Below, in pieces: positions 34,950-43,271 of a stretch of DNA of 64,000 bases (its first letter is position 1; each line of letters begins with the position of its first letter). The stretch comes from SLRI01 sp964393275 (GTDB taxonomy: Bacteria > Pseudomonadota > Alphaproteobacteria > Geminicoccales > Geminicoccaceae). Position numbers and translations under genes: made by a program. Where the stretch lies: the NCBI GenBank assembly GCA_964393275.1, contig CAYMTA010000015.1:1-64000 (forward strand), written 5' to 3'. The notes beneath the pieces are model-generated. The model was not told where the DNA came from, did not search any database, and saw nothing but the letters and a program-made list of their open reading frames with translations.

Positions 34950-36449
34950 ATGTCGCTTGCCAATCGACTGCTTGCCGCCAGTTGTCTCGCAGCCGGGCTT
35001 TTCGCCCTGCCGGCGCTGGCCGAGCCGGTCAGCATCAAGCTCTTGCAGCTCAACGACTGGTACCGTTACCTGGACGACGAGGGCCGGGGCGGCTTCGCCC
35101 GGCTGGTCACGATCCTCGGCGACGAGGATGCGAAGGCCGACAACGTCCTTCTCGTCCACGCCGGCGACGCCATCTCGCCCTCGCTGCTCTCCGGCTTCGA
35201 TCAGGGCGCCCATATGATCACGCTCCTGAACGATCTGCCGCTCGACGTTTTCGTCATGGGCAATCACGAGTTCGACTTCGGGCCCGAGGTCGCGGCCGAG
35301 CGCATGGCCGAAGCCAGGTTCGACGTCGTCAACAGCAATGTGCGCACCGCGGCCGGCGACCTCTACCCCGGCACCATCGAGAGCAAGCTGATCGAGGTCG
35401 ACGGCATCAAGCTCGGCTTCTACGGCCTGACCACGCCCGAGACGATCGAGCTGTCGACCACGGGCGACACCAGCTTCGCGCCGGTGGTCGAGACGGCGAG
35501 CCTGATGCAGGCGAAGCTGCGCGACGCGGGCGCCGACATCGTCGTCGCGGTGGTTCACACCGGCTGGCGCGAGGACATGGAGCTTTACCGGGCCGGGATC
35601 GCCGACCTCATCATGACCGGCCACGACCATGATCTGCGGATCATGTACGACGGCCGGACGGCGATGACGGAGAGCGGCTCGGATGCCGACTACGTCACGG
35701 CGATCGAGCTGGTCGCCGAGCGCGACGAGGACGGCAAGGTCGCCTGGCGGCCGGCCTTTCGGGCGATCGACAGCGCCCGCGTCGAGCCGGACGCGGCGGC
35801 GCTGGCCGAGCTGCAGCCCTATGAGGACAAGCTCTCGGCCGAGCTCGACGTCGATATCGGCGAGGCGCTGGTGCCGCTCGACACGCAGCGTGCCACGGTG
35901 CGCACGATGGAGAGCAATTTCGCCGATCTGATCGCCGATGCCATCCGCAATGCCACAGGTGCCGATATCGGGCTCACCAATGGCGGCGGCATCCGTGGCA
36001 ACCGGCTCTACGAGGCGGGCCACGTGCTGACCCGGCGCGACGTGCTGAGCGAGCTGCCGTTCGGCAACACCACGGTGCTGGTCGAGCTCGAGGGATCCGA
36101 TCTCATGGCGGCGCTCGAGAATGGCGTGAGCCAGGTCGAGGACGGGGCCGGCCGCTTCCCGCACGTCTCGGGCCTGCGCATGACCTACGATGCCAGCCGG
36201 CCGGCCGGGGCCCGGGTCACCGAGGTCATGGTCGGCGACAAGCCGCTCGATCTCGCGGCGACCTATTCGGTCGCGACCAACGACTACATGCTCGGCGGCG
36301 GCGACGGCTATGCCAGCCTCGGCAACGGCAAGGTCCTGATCGACGGCTCGGGCGGGACGCTGATGGCGAGCACGGTGATCAACTACATCACGGCCCTGGG
36401 CGGCAAGATCGATCAGGAGGTCGAGGGACGGGTCACGCGCGTCAATTGA
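34950..36449 (+). CDS. Periplasmic 5'-nucleotidase/UshA-like metallophosphoesterase
   Basis: 499 residues from ATG 34950, with GGGGAGGAAGG upstream; longer in-frame starts up to 34827 lack one. Signal peptide LLAASCLAAGLFALPALA. N-terminal metallophosphatase domain: LLQLNDWYRYL (first metal motif DxY in place of DxH), VHAGDAISP, MGNHEFDFGPE, VVAVVHTGW, MTGHDHD. C-terminal nucleotidase domain: GLTNGGGIRG, SELPFGNTTVLVEL, NDYMLGGGDGY. It would dephosphorylate nucleotides or related monoesters in the periplasm. Confidence 0.9.
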   Translation: MSLANRLLAASCLAAGLFALPALAEPVSIKLLQLNDWYRYLDDEGRGGFARLVTILGDEDAKADNVLLVHAGDAISPSLLSGFDQGAHMITLLNDLPLDVFVMGNHEFDFGPEVAAERMAEARFDVVNSNVRTAAGDLYPGTIESKLIEVDGIKLGFYGLTTPETIELSTTGDTSFAPVVETASLMQAKLRDAGADIVVAVVHTGWREDMELYRAGIADLIMTGHDHDLRIMYDGRTAMTESGSDADYVTAIELVAERDEDGKVAWRPAFRAIDSARVEPDAAALAELQPYEDKLSAELDVDIGEALVPLDTQRATVRTMESNFADLIADAIRNATGADIGLTNGGGIRGNRLYEAGHVLTRRDVLSELPFGNTTVLVELEGSDLMAALENGVSQVEDGAGRFPHVSGLRMTYDASRPAGARVTEVMVGDKPLDLAATYSVATNDYMLGGGDGYASLGNGKVLIDGSGGTLMASTVINYITALGGKIDQEVEGRVTRVN

Positions 36450-36589
36450 ATCCGGTGATCGTCATTTCGCCGCTGGCGGCAGGGTGGACCGATTGACCTG
36501 TGGCCGATCGGCCCGCTAGTGATCATCGCCAACGGGCCTGTCGAATGCCGGATCCGCGAGAAGCCGGATCTGCGAGAAGGGATTAGCCG

Positions 36590-36727
36590 ATGCGTCGCGC
36601 CATGAAGCCGTTCCTCCTGATCACCCTGCTCGTCCTCGGCAGCGTGGCGCTCGCCGCCTGCGCCATCCAGCTTCCCGACGGCACCCAGACGGAGGGCTGG
36701 TTGAAAGACCGCAACAAGTACCAATAG
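36590..36727 (+). CDS. Very small lipoprotein
   Basis: 45 residues. MRRAMKPFLLITLLVLGSVA followed by a lipobox LAAC (Cys24), then a short mature part AIQLPDGTQTEGWLKDRNKYQ. It lies between the 5'-nucleotidase and vanZ on the same strand; the in-frame ATG at 36602 is an alternative start. Short but with a convincing lipoprotein signal. Function unknown. Confidence 0.6.
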   Translation: MRRAMKPFLLITLLVLGSVALAACAIQLPDGTQTEGWLKDRNKYQ

Positions 36728-36758
36728 TTGGCGGGCGAGCAGCGTCGAGGAGCCCTCC

Positions 36759-37133
36759 ATGTTGTTTTCGGACAGCGGCCTGCGTGCCGTGGCGCTGGCG
36801 CTTTGGGTCGGCGCCTGGGCCGTGATCGTCTGGGCGATGCTCGACCCGGCGCCACCGGATCTGATGGGCCAGTCGGACAAGCTCGTCCACTTCACCGGCT
36901 TTCTCGTGATCAGCTTCGCGGCCCTGGGCTTCTGTCGCGGCGCTGGCCAGCTCATGGCGGCCGGCGCTGTCTGTCTCGTCGCGGCGGTCGGGCTGGAGCT
37001 GGCCCAGGGGCTGGTGCCGAGCCGCACCTTCGAGGCCGCCGACATGCTGGCCAACCTCGCCGGGGTGGCGACGGGCATCGGCGCGGCGCGGCTCGGTCTG
37101 GCCTGCCTCGGGCGGCGCCTGCGGCCGGCCTGA
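36759..37133 (+). CDS. VanZ-family membrane protein
   Basis: 124 residues with four hydrophobic helices. The VanZ-like signatures are SDKLVHFTGFLVISFAALG (Asp-Lys-x-x-His) and VGLELAQGLVPSRTFEAADMLANLAG. Family members are small membrane proteins of unknown biochemical role, some linked to teicoplanin resistance or envelope properties. It ends 2 bases before an inverted-repeat element. Confidence 0.82.
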   Translation: MLFSDSGLRAVALALWVGAWAVIVWAMLDPAPPDLMGQSDKLVHFTGFLVISFAALGFCRGAGQLMAAGAVCLVAAVGLELAQGLVPSRTFEAADMLANLAGVATGIGAARLGLACLGRRLRPA

Positions 37134-37135
37134 GC

Positions 37136-37270
37136 GAGCGCCTTCACGGTGACCGCATACTTCGTCAGGCCGCGGACGATCGGTGCTCACGTAGGTGGAC
37201 TACGCTGCGCGCCGATCGCCCCCGTCAGGGCTATGGGCCTTCCTCGTCTGCGGTCACCGTGAAGGCGCTC
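37136..37270. repeat. Inverted-repeat element with nested hairpin
   Basis: A perfect 22-base inverted repeat: left arm 37136-37157 (GAGCGCCTTC...), right arm 37249-37270 (...GAAGGCGCTC), enclosing 91 bases. The centre has its own dyad: GATCGGTGC/GCGCCGATC (one G-T mismatch) outside CGTAG/CTACG. It fills the space between the convergent vanZ and HIT genes. It resembles a MITE/REP-type element or a structured bidirectional terminator. No transposase or target duplication is evident. Confidence 0.8.
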
Positions 37271-37277
37271 TAGCGCT

Positions 37278-37643
37278 TCAGCGCTGTGGCGCCAGCATCG
37301 GCCCCAGCGGCCGGCCGGCGAGGATGTGGACGTGGAAGTGCGGCACTTCCTGGTGCGAATCCGGGCCGTGGTTGGCGAGCACGCGATAGCCGCTCTCCGC
37401 GACGCCGGCCATGTCCGCGACCTTGCCGACGGCGCGGAAGAAGCCGGCGATGGCCGCGTCGGGCGCTGTGGCGCTGAAGTCCCTGAGCGAGACGTAGGGA
37501 CCCTTGGGAATCACCAGGACATGCACCGGTGCCGCCGGCTTGATGTCCTCGAAGGCCAGCGCCCACTCGTCCTCGTAGACCTTGCTGCATGGCAGCTCAC
37601 CGCGCAGGATGCGGGCGAAGATGTTGGTCGTGTCATAGCTCAT
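37278..37643 (-). CDS. Histidine triad (HIT) nucleotide-binding protein
   Basis: 121 residues. The histidine triad is PHFHVHILAGRPLG near the C-terminus. IFARILRGELPCSKVYEDE and FEDIKPAAPVHVLVIPKGPY are standard HinT features. It hydrolyses purine nucleotide phosphoramidates and AMP-lysine-type adducts. Divergent from gshB across 154 bases. Confidence 0.93.
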   Translation of the reverse strand: MSYDTTNIFARILRGELPCSKVYEDEWALAFEDIKPAAPVHVLVIPKGPYVSLRDFSATAPDAAIAGFFRAVGKVADMAGVAESGYRVLANHGPDSHQEVPHFHVHILAGRPLGPMLAPQR

Positions 37644-37797
37644 GCCGGATGCTCCAGGGGCAGCGGTCGCCGGTGCGGGGGTGGCCCCGTTCCTGGGCGG
37701 GCCGGCCGCTGCTTGTCAAGGCGGGCCGGGACTGGCAGAGACGGATGGCCGAGCATCCAGGCAACCACCTGGCCAGACACTTATTCGGGACAGCCTC

Positions 37798-38769
37798 ATG
37801 TCGCTCGCCGTCGCCATCCAGATGGACCCGCTCGAGACCGTCGACATCGACGGTGACAGCACCTTCGTGCTGGCGCTCGAGGCGCAGCGCCGCGGGCACG
37901 GCCTCTACCATTACGAGCCGAAGCATATGAGCTATCGGCAGGGCCGGGTCCTGGCCAAGGCGCGGCCTTTCGAGGTGCGGCGCGAGAAGGGGAATCACGT
38001 CACCTTCGGCGCCGCCGAGACGATCGACCTCGCCACCCTCGACGTCGTCCTGATGCGCCAGGACCCGCCCTTCAACCTGGCCTACATCTCGGCCACGCAT
38101 CTGCTCGACCGCGTGCACCCCGAGACGCTCGTCGTCAACGACCCGCATTCGGTCAGGAACGCGCCGGAGAAGCTCTTCGTCACCCATTTCGCCGAGCTCA
38201 TGCCGCCGACCCTGATCTCCTACGACATCGACGAGATCCGCGCCTTTCGCGCCGAGCAGGGCGACATCATCGTCAAGCCGCTCTACGGCAATGGCGGGGC
38301 CGGGATCTTCCTGATCAAGGTGGACGACAACAATTTGAGCAGCCTGGTCGAGACCTTCCAGACCTTCCTCAAGGAGCCCTTGATGGTGCAGCGCTACCTG
38401 CCGGAGATCCGAAGCGGCGACAAGCGCATCATCCTGATCGACGGCAAGCCGGCGGGGGCTGTCAACCGGGTGCCGCCGGCCTGGGACGTGCGGGCCAACC
38501 TGCATATCGGCGGCACGGCCGAGAAGGCCGTCCTGACCAAGCGCGATCTCGAGATCTGCGAGCTGATCGGGCCGGCGCTCGAGGAGCATGGCCTGCTCTT
38601 CACCGGCATCGACGTGATCGGCGACTATCTGACCGAGATCAACGTCACCTCGCCGACGGGGCTGCAGGAGATCAACCGCTTCGACGGTGTCTGCCTCGAG
38701 CGGCAGATCTGGGACGCGATCGAGACGCGCCTCGCCAAGGGCCCAACGGCGCGGCGCTGGATGAGCTGA
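37798..38769 (+). CDS. gshB: Glutathione synthetase
   Basis: 323 residues from ATG 37798. ATP-grasp ligase joining gamma-glutamylcysteine and glycine. Motifs: VAIQMDPLETVDIDGDSTF (substrate-binding N-terminus), VMRQDPPFN, NDPHSVRNAPEKLF, DIIVKPLYGNGGAGIF (ATP loop), YLPEIRSGDKRIILIDGKP and VIGDYLTEINVTSPTGLQEI. All positions agree with proteobacterial GshB. Confidence 0.95.
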   Translation: MSLAVAIQMDPLETVDIDGDSTFVLALEAQRRGHGLYHYEPKHMSYRQGRVLAKARPFEVRREKGNHVTFGAAETIDLATLDVVLMRQDPPFNLAYISATHLLDRVHPETLVVNDPHSVRNAPEKLFVTHFAELMPPTLISYDIDEIRAFRAEQGDIIVKPLYGNGGAGIFLIKVDDNNLSSLVETFQTFLKEPLMVQRYLPEIRSGDKRIILIDGKPAGAVNRVPPAWDVRANLHIGGTAEKAVLTKRDLEICELIGPALEEHGLLFTGIDVIGDYLTEINVTSPTGLQEINRFDGVCLERQIWDAIETRLAKGPTARRWMS

Positions 38770-38793
38770 CCGCCGAGCGACAGCCGAGCAGAA

Positions 38794-38815
38794 AGGGCTC
38801 CCTTGCGGGAGCCCT
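38794..38815. terminator. Bidirectional hairpin terminator
   Basis: AGGGCTCCC-TTGC-GGGAGCCCT: a perfect 9-base stem with a 4-base loop between the convergent gshB and carD genes. No long T-run, but upstream A's (GAAA) would give U's for the minus-strand transcript. Confidence 0.7.
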
Positions 38816-38837
38816 GGGGAGTGCCGAGGAGAGGTCG

Positions 38838-39341
38838 TCAGGCGGCGGCGGCGAGCAGCACCTTCTCCAGCTTCTTGGTCGCCTCGGTCTCGTCGACCGA
38901 ATCGATCGCCGCCACCTCGCGGGCGAGGCGCTCGAGGGCGGCACGGTACATCTGCCGCTCGCTGTAGGACTGGTCGGTGTCGTCGGCGCGATGCAGCTCG
39001 CGCACCACCTCGGCGATGGAGACCGGGTCGCCCGAGTTGATCTTCGCCTCGTATTCCTGGGCGCGCCGGCTCCACATGATGTTGCGGCGTGGCCGGGTGC
39101 GAATTTTCAGCGCATCGAGGGCCGACTGGATCTTCTCGCGGCTGCTGAGCTTGCGCATGCCGGAGTTCGGCGCCTTCTCGACCGGCACGCGCAGGATCAG
39201 CTTCTCGTTCTCGAACGAGACGACATACATCTCGAGGTTGATCCCGGCGATCGTCTGCTTCTCGATCCCGGTGATCCGTCCGACGCCGTGGCTCGGGTAG
39301 ACAATGTAATCCCCGGCATCGTAGGCGAGGTCTCTTGCCAT
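38838..39341 (-). CDS. CarD-family transcriptional regulator
   Basis: 167 residues. N-terminal RNA-polymerase-interacting Tudor-like domain: YDAGDYIVYPSHGVGRITGIEKQ, FENEKLILRVPV. Helical DNA-binding half: MRKLSSREKIQSALDAL, PRRNIMWSRRAQEYEAKINSGD, YRAALERLAREVAAID. It stabilises the open promoter complex, mostly at rRNA and housekeeping promoters. Start preceded by GGAGAATCAAGTCG. Confidence 0.94.
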   Translation of the reverse strand: MARDLAYDAGDYIVYPSHGVGRITGIEKQTIAGINLEMYVVSFENEKLILRVPVEKAPNSGMRKLSSREKIQSALDALKIRTRPRRNIMWSRRAQEYEAKINSGDPVSIAEVVRELHRADDTDQSYSERQMYRAALERLAREVAAIDSVDETEATKKLEKVLLAAAA

Positions 39342-39635
39342 CGACTTGATTCTCCACTAACGGTGGTGCCCCTGCGGCGCGAATGCAACCGTTCTTCACT
39401 CCGCGACGAAGCGCGTCAGCGATATCGCCACGCGAAGATCAAGTGGCGCGATACGCATGTCCGTCCGTGGAGCCGAAGGCCGACTGTCGAGGTTGTTGAT
39501 CCCTCGCTATCCAACGCAGCCTGTGTTGTTTAGCATAAATTCGTCTCAAATGCCACACTGGTGTCGCAGCACAGCAGCGCCCGCCGACAGGTCACGAGCA
39601 TGGCGCGGAGAATCGGGGTCGAAAGGGCCGCCGGA

Positions 39636-39977
39636 CTAGCTGCCGCTGCCGGGGTTGGGGCTGAAGTACTTCTCGAACTTGCCCTTCTCGTCCTTGTACT
39701 CGTCGGCGTCGGCAGGCTCCTCGCCCTTGCGGGTAATGTTCGGCCAGGGGCCGGTCGAGTACTCGCGGTTGAGCTCCAGCCACTTCTCCGCTTCGCTCTC
39801 GGTGTCGGGGAGGATCGCCTCGGCCGGGCATTCGGGCTCGCAGACGCCGCAATCGATGCATTCGTCCGGGTTGATCACCAGCATCGTCTCGCCCTCGTAG
39901 AAGCAGTCCACGGGGCAGACCTCGACACAATCCATGTACTTGCACCTGATGCAGGCTTCGGTGACGACGTAGGTCAT
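39636..39977 (-). CDS. fdxA: 7Fe ferredoxin (FdxA type)
   Basis: 113 residues. Two cluster motifs: CIRCKYMDCVEVCPVDCFYEG and CIDCGVCEPECPAEA, fitting a [3Fe-4S] plus [4Fe-4S] ferredoxin. The acidic C-terminal extension (NITRKGEEPADADEYKDEKG) is typical of alphaproteobacterial FdxA. Electron carrier; partner enzymes unknown. It stands alone, 294 bases upstream of carD on the same strand. Confidence 0.95.
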   Translation of the reverse strand: MTYVVTEACIRCKYMDCVEVCPVDCFYEGETMLVINPDECIDCGVCEPECPAEAILPDTESEAEKWLELNREYSTGPWPNITRKGEEPADADEYKDEKGKFEKYFSPNPGSGS

Positions 39978-40063
39978 CGGGGCTCCGTCCTTGGCCGATT
40001 AGCCTTTCGGTTCTAGCCAAGAATGGCGCCTCGGGCCAGCCGGTTCCACCCTGCCTGCGGCGT

Positions 40064-41893
40064 TCAGCGGCGGCCGAACAGGCGCTCGATATCCGCCTTG
40101 CCCAAGGCGATCGAGGTCGGCCGGCCGTGAATGCACTGCCCCGAGTGCGGCGTCTTCTCCATGTCGCGCAGCAGCGCGTTCATCTCGGCCGGGGTGAGCC
40201 TTCGACCGGCGCGCACGCTGCCGTGGCAGGCGGCCCGGGCGACCATCTTCAAGAGCGCCTCCTCGAGCGGCAGCGCCTGATCGAGGCTCGCGAGGTCGCC
40301 GGCGATGTCGTGCAGCAGCAGGGCCACCGAGCCGGCACCGATGAGGGCCGGGGTCTCGCGCACCAGGATGGCCTCGGCGCCGAAGGGCTCGAGCACGAGG
40401 CCGAGCGGCACGAGATCGGCCGCCCGCTCGAGCAGCAGCTCGCGCGTCCTGGCATCGACCGTCACCACCTCGGGGATCAGGAGCGTCTGGCGGGCCACGC
40501 CGCCGGCGGCGAGAGCCCCCTTCAGGCGCTCGTAGACCAGCCGCTCGTGGGCCGCGTGCTGGTCGACGATGACGATGCCGTCCTTGGTCTGCGTCACGAT
40601 ATAGGTCTCGTGCACCTGCGCGCAGGCGGCACCCAGGGGGAACTCGGTCAGCTCGGCGACCGGGGGCGCGTCGCCATGCCGCATGCTGGGCGGGCCGACA
40701 TCGAGGCCGGGTGGCGCCTGGTAGTGATGCGCCTCCTCCGCGAGCCCGGCGGCGGGCATGCCGCTCGAATGGCTCCGGCCGCCGCCGCCCCCGAAGCCGG
40801 CCCCGAAGCCGCCTTGCGTGAACCTGCCGAGCGCCGCTGCGCCTGTGGTCGTGCTGCTGCGATGGCCGTGCTCGGCGAGGGCCCGCTTGAGGGCGCCGAC
40901 CAGCAGCCCGCGCACCTCGCCGCTGTCCCGAAACCGCACCTCGGCCTTGGTGGGGTGGACGTTCACGTCGACCGCTTCCATCGGCAACTCGAGGAAGAGC
41001 GCGGCGACCGGCTGGCGGTTGGCCGGCAGGAGGTCGGCATAGGCGGCGCGCAGCGCACCCTTGAGCAGCCGGTCCTGCACCGGCCGGCCGTTGACCACGA
41101 GATGCTGGTCGCGGCCGTGGTTTCGGCTCAGGGTCGGCAGGGCGGCGAGGCCGAAGAGCCGCATGCCGTCGCGCTCGGCCAGGATCTCGATGGCGTTCTC
41201 GACCACGGATCGGCCGAGGAGGGCGGCAAGGCGCGCGTCGTGGTCGGCAGGCGGAAGATCGAGGAGCCGCCGGCCGCCGGCATCGACGCGAAAGCCGACC
41301 TCGGGATGCGCCAGGGCCAGGCGCTCGACGATCTCGCGGGCCAGCTCCAGCTCGCGCCGCTCGGACTTCAGGAATTTGAGCCGGGCCGGGGTGTTGAAGA
41401 AGAGGTCCTCGACAGCGACGCGGGTGCCGGGCGGGGCCGCGGCCGGCGCCGCCTCGCCGAGCTTGCCGCCGGCGCCGGCGAGTCGCCAGCCATGCGGCTC
41501 CTCCGCGGTGCGACTGGTCAAGGTGAAGCGGCTGACCGAGGCGATCGACGGCAGCGCCTCGCCCCGGAAGCCCAGGGTCCGGATCTCGACCAGGCGCTCG
41601 TCCTCGAGCTTCGAGGTGGCATGCCGCAGGACCGCGAGCTCGAGCTCGGCCCTGCTCATGCCGGCGCCGTCGTCCTCGACCGTGATCGAGCGCCGGCCGG
41701 CATCCTCGAGCGTCAGGCGGATGCGCCTGGCCCCGGCATCGATGGCGTTCTCGACCAGCTCCTTGACGGCCGAGGCGGGCCGCTCGACCACCTCGCCCGC
41801 GGCGATGCGGTTGACCAGACCCTCGGGCAGGCGGCGGATGCGCGGCGCCGGCCCGTCCTTTGGCGATCCTCCGGTCTCAGCCCTTGCCGCCAT
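40064..41893 (-). CDS. mutL: DNA mismatch repair protein MutL
   Basis: 609 residues from ATG 41893, overlapping the M16 stop by 17 bases. N-terminal GHKL ATPase: NRIAAGEVVERPASAVKELVENAIDAGA, VEDDGAGM, LRHATSKL, GFRGEALPSIASVSR. C-terminal dimerisation domain contains VDQHAAHERLVYERLK, CHGSVRAGRRLTPAEM and CIHGRPTSIAL. It would couple MutS mismatch recognition to strand incision; the DQHAAHER and CxHGRP motifs suggest it carries the endonuclease site, as in bacteria lacking MutH. Confidence 0.95.
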   Translation of the reverse strand: MAARAETGGSPKDGPAPRIRRLPEGLVNRIAAGEVVERPASAVKELVENAIDAGARRIRLTLEDAGRRSITVEDDGAGMSRAELELAVLRHATSKLEDERLVEIRTLGFRGEALPSIASVSRFTLTSRTAEEPHGWRLAGAGGKLGEAAPAAAPPGTRVAVEDLFFNTPARLKFLKSERRELELAREIVERLALAHPEVGFRVDAGGRRLLDLPPADHDARLAALLGRSVVENAIEILAERDGMRLFGLAALPTLSRNHGRDQHLVVNGRPVQDRLLKGALRAAYADLLPANRQPVAALFLELPMEAVDVNVHPTKAEVRFRDSGEVRGLLVGALKRALAEHGHRSSTTTGAAALGRFTQGGFGAGFGGGGGRSHSSGMPAAGLAEEAHHYQAPPGLDVGPPSMRHGDAPPVAELTEFPLGAACAQVHETYIVTQTKDGIVIVDQHAAHERLVYERLKGALAAGGVARQTLLIPEVVTVDARTRELLLERAADLVPLGLVLEPFGAEAILVRETPALIGAGSVALLLHDIAGDLASLDQALPLEEALLKMVARAACHGSVRAGRRLTPAEMNALLRDMEKTPHSGQCIHGRPTSIALGKADIERLFGRR

Positions 41894-43271
41894 GGCCGTT
41901 GGCCGAAGCCGGCGCCTGGATGCTCCTGGCATCCTCGAGGCCGACGGGATCGCCGACCACGGAGAACAGCGGCTCGGCCGCGAACAGGCGGGCGCTCGCC
42001 CGAGCCACGTCGGCGAGGCCGACCGCTTCGATCAGGGCATTGCGGCGCTCGAGATAGTCGATGCCGAGATCGAACACCTGCATGCCGACCAGCATGCGCG
42101 CGACGCTCTCGTTGCTGGTGAAGCGGAGGGGAAAGGAGCCGGTGAGATAGGTCTGCGCGTTCTGGAGATCCCGCTCGTCGATATCGCCTCTCGCCATCCG
42201 CTTCAGCTCGGCCCGGATCACCTCGATCGACTGCGCCACCTGGTCGTTGCGGGTGGCGACCCCGCCCATCCAGAGCGACGAGAGCTCGGTGTCGGAGAGC
42301 TGCGAATGGACCGAGTAGGCGAGGCCGCGCTTCTCGCGCACCTCCTCGGTCAGCCGGGAGGCGAAGCCGCCGCCGCCCAGGATGTAGTTGGCGACGTAGG
42401 CGGCGTAGTAGTCCGGATCGTGGCGCGGCATGCCGGGCAGGCCGAAGGTCACGACACTCTGCGGGATGCTCATCCGGGTGACCAGCATCCCGCCGGTCCT
42501 GGGCAGGGCCTGGGGCAGCGGCGACAGCCCGGCCTCGGCCGGCAGGTGGGCGAAGGCCCGGTCGAGCAGCGGGGCGAGCTCCGCCGCGGTGATGTCGCCG
42601 GCGACGCCGATGACGAGATTGTCCCGGGCGAGGCGTTTTTCGACATAGGCCGAAAGCTCGGCCGTCTCGATCGCGCGGACGGCCTCGAGCGTGCCCTGCG
42701 CCGGCCGGCCGTAGGGGTGATCCGGGAAGGCCGCGGTGAACCAGGCGAGGCCGGAGACCGTGTTCGGGTCGGTGCGGCGGCGCTGCAGGTCGCTCACGAT
42801 CTGCTGGCGGACACGCTCGACCGGCTCCGCGTCGAAGCGCGGCTCGGCCAAAGCGAGGCGCAAGAGCTCGAAGGCGCGCTCCCGGTTCTCGTTCAGCGTC
42901 ATGAGGCGGCCGCCGAGCCCGTCGCGCTCGCCGGTGAAGTGGAGCCGGATCGCCTTGTCCTCGAGCTCGGTGCGAAAGGCAAGGCTGTCGAGCTCGCCGG
43001 CACCCTCGTCGAGCAGCCCAGCGACCATGCGGCTCAGCCCCTCGCGCCCGGCCGGATCGGCCGATGCCCCGCCCCGGAAAAGGAAGGCGACCGCGATCAG
43101 CGGCACGCTCGGCGCGTTGACGAGCAAGGCGGCGATGCCGCCCGGCGTCTCGACCAGCTCGACCGCCGCCGTGGCGGCCACGGGTGCTGCCGTGACCTGG
43201 TCCGCCATCAGGATGCCGGCGGCGGGCAGGGGGACGTGGCTGCTTGCATGGAATGGGGCAAGGCGGTTCAT
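41877..43271 (-). CDS. M16-family peptidase homologue, catalytically degenerate
   Basis: 464 residues from ATG 43271 (ATGA overlap with the preceding M16). The M16 fold is clear: VAFLFRGGASADPAGREGLSRMVAGLLDEG, VIGVAGDITAAELAPLLD, ILGGGGFASRLTEEVREKRGLAYSVHS and TYLTGSFPLRF. At the position of HxxEH it reads GREGLSRMV, so the zinc site is missing. It should pair with the active M16 just upstream, as the inactive partner of a heterodimer, like mitochondrial processing peptidase alpha. The name M16 alone should not imply activity. Confidence 0.9.
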   Translation of the reverse strand: MNRLAPFHASSHVPLPAAGILMADQVTAAPVAATAAVELVETPGGIAALLVNAPSVPLIAVAFLFRGGASADPAGREGLSRMVAGLLDEGAGELDSLAFRTELEDKAIRLHFTGERDGLGGRLMTLNENRERAFELLRLALAEPRFDAEPVERVRQQIVSDLQRRRTDPNTVSGLAWFTAAFPDHPYGRPAQGTLEAVRAIETAELSAYVEKRLARDNLVIGVAGDITAAELAPLLDRAFAHLPAEAGLSPLPQALPRTGGMLVTRMSIPQSVVTFGLPGMPRHDPDYYAAYVANYILGGGGFASRLTEEVREKRGLAYSVHSQLSDTELSSLWMGGVATRNDQVAQSIEVIRAELKRMARGDIDERDLQNAQTYLTGSFPLRFTSNESVARMLVGMQVFDLGIDYLERRNALIEAVGLADVARASARLFAAEPLFSVVGDPVGLEDARSIQAPASANGHGGKG

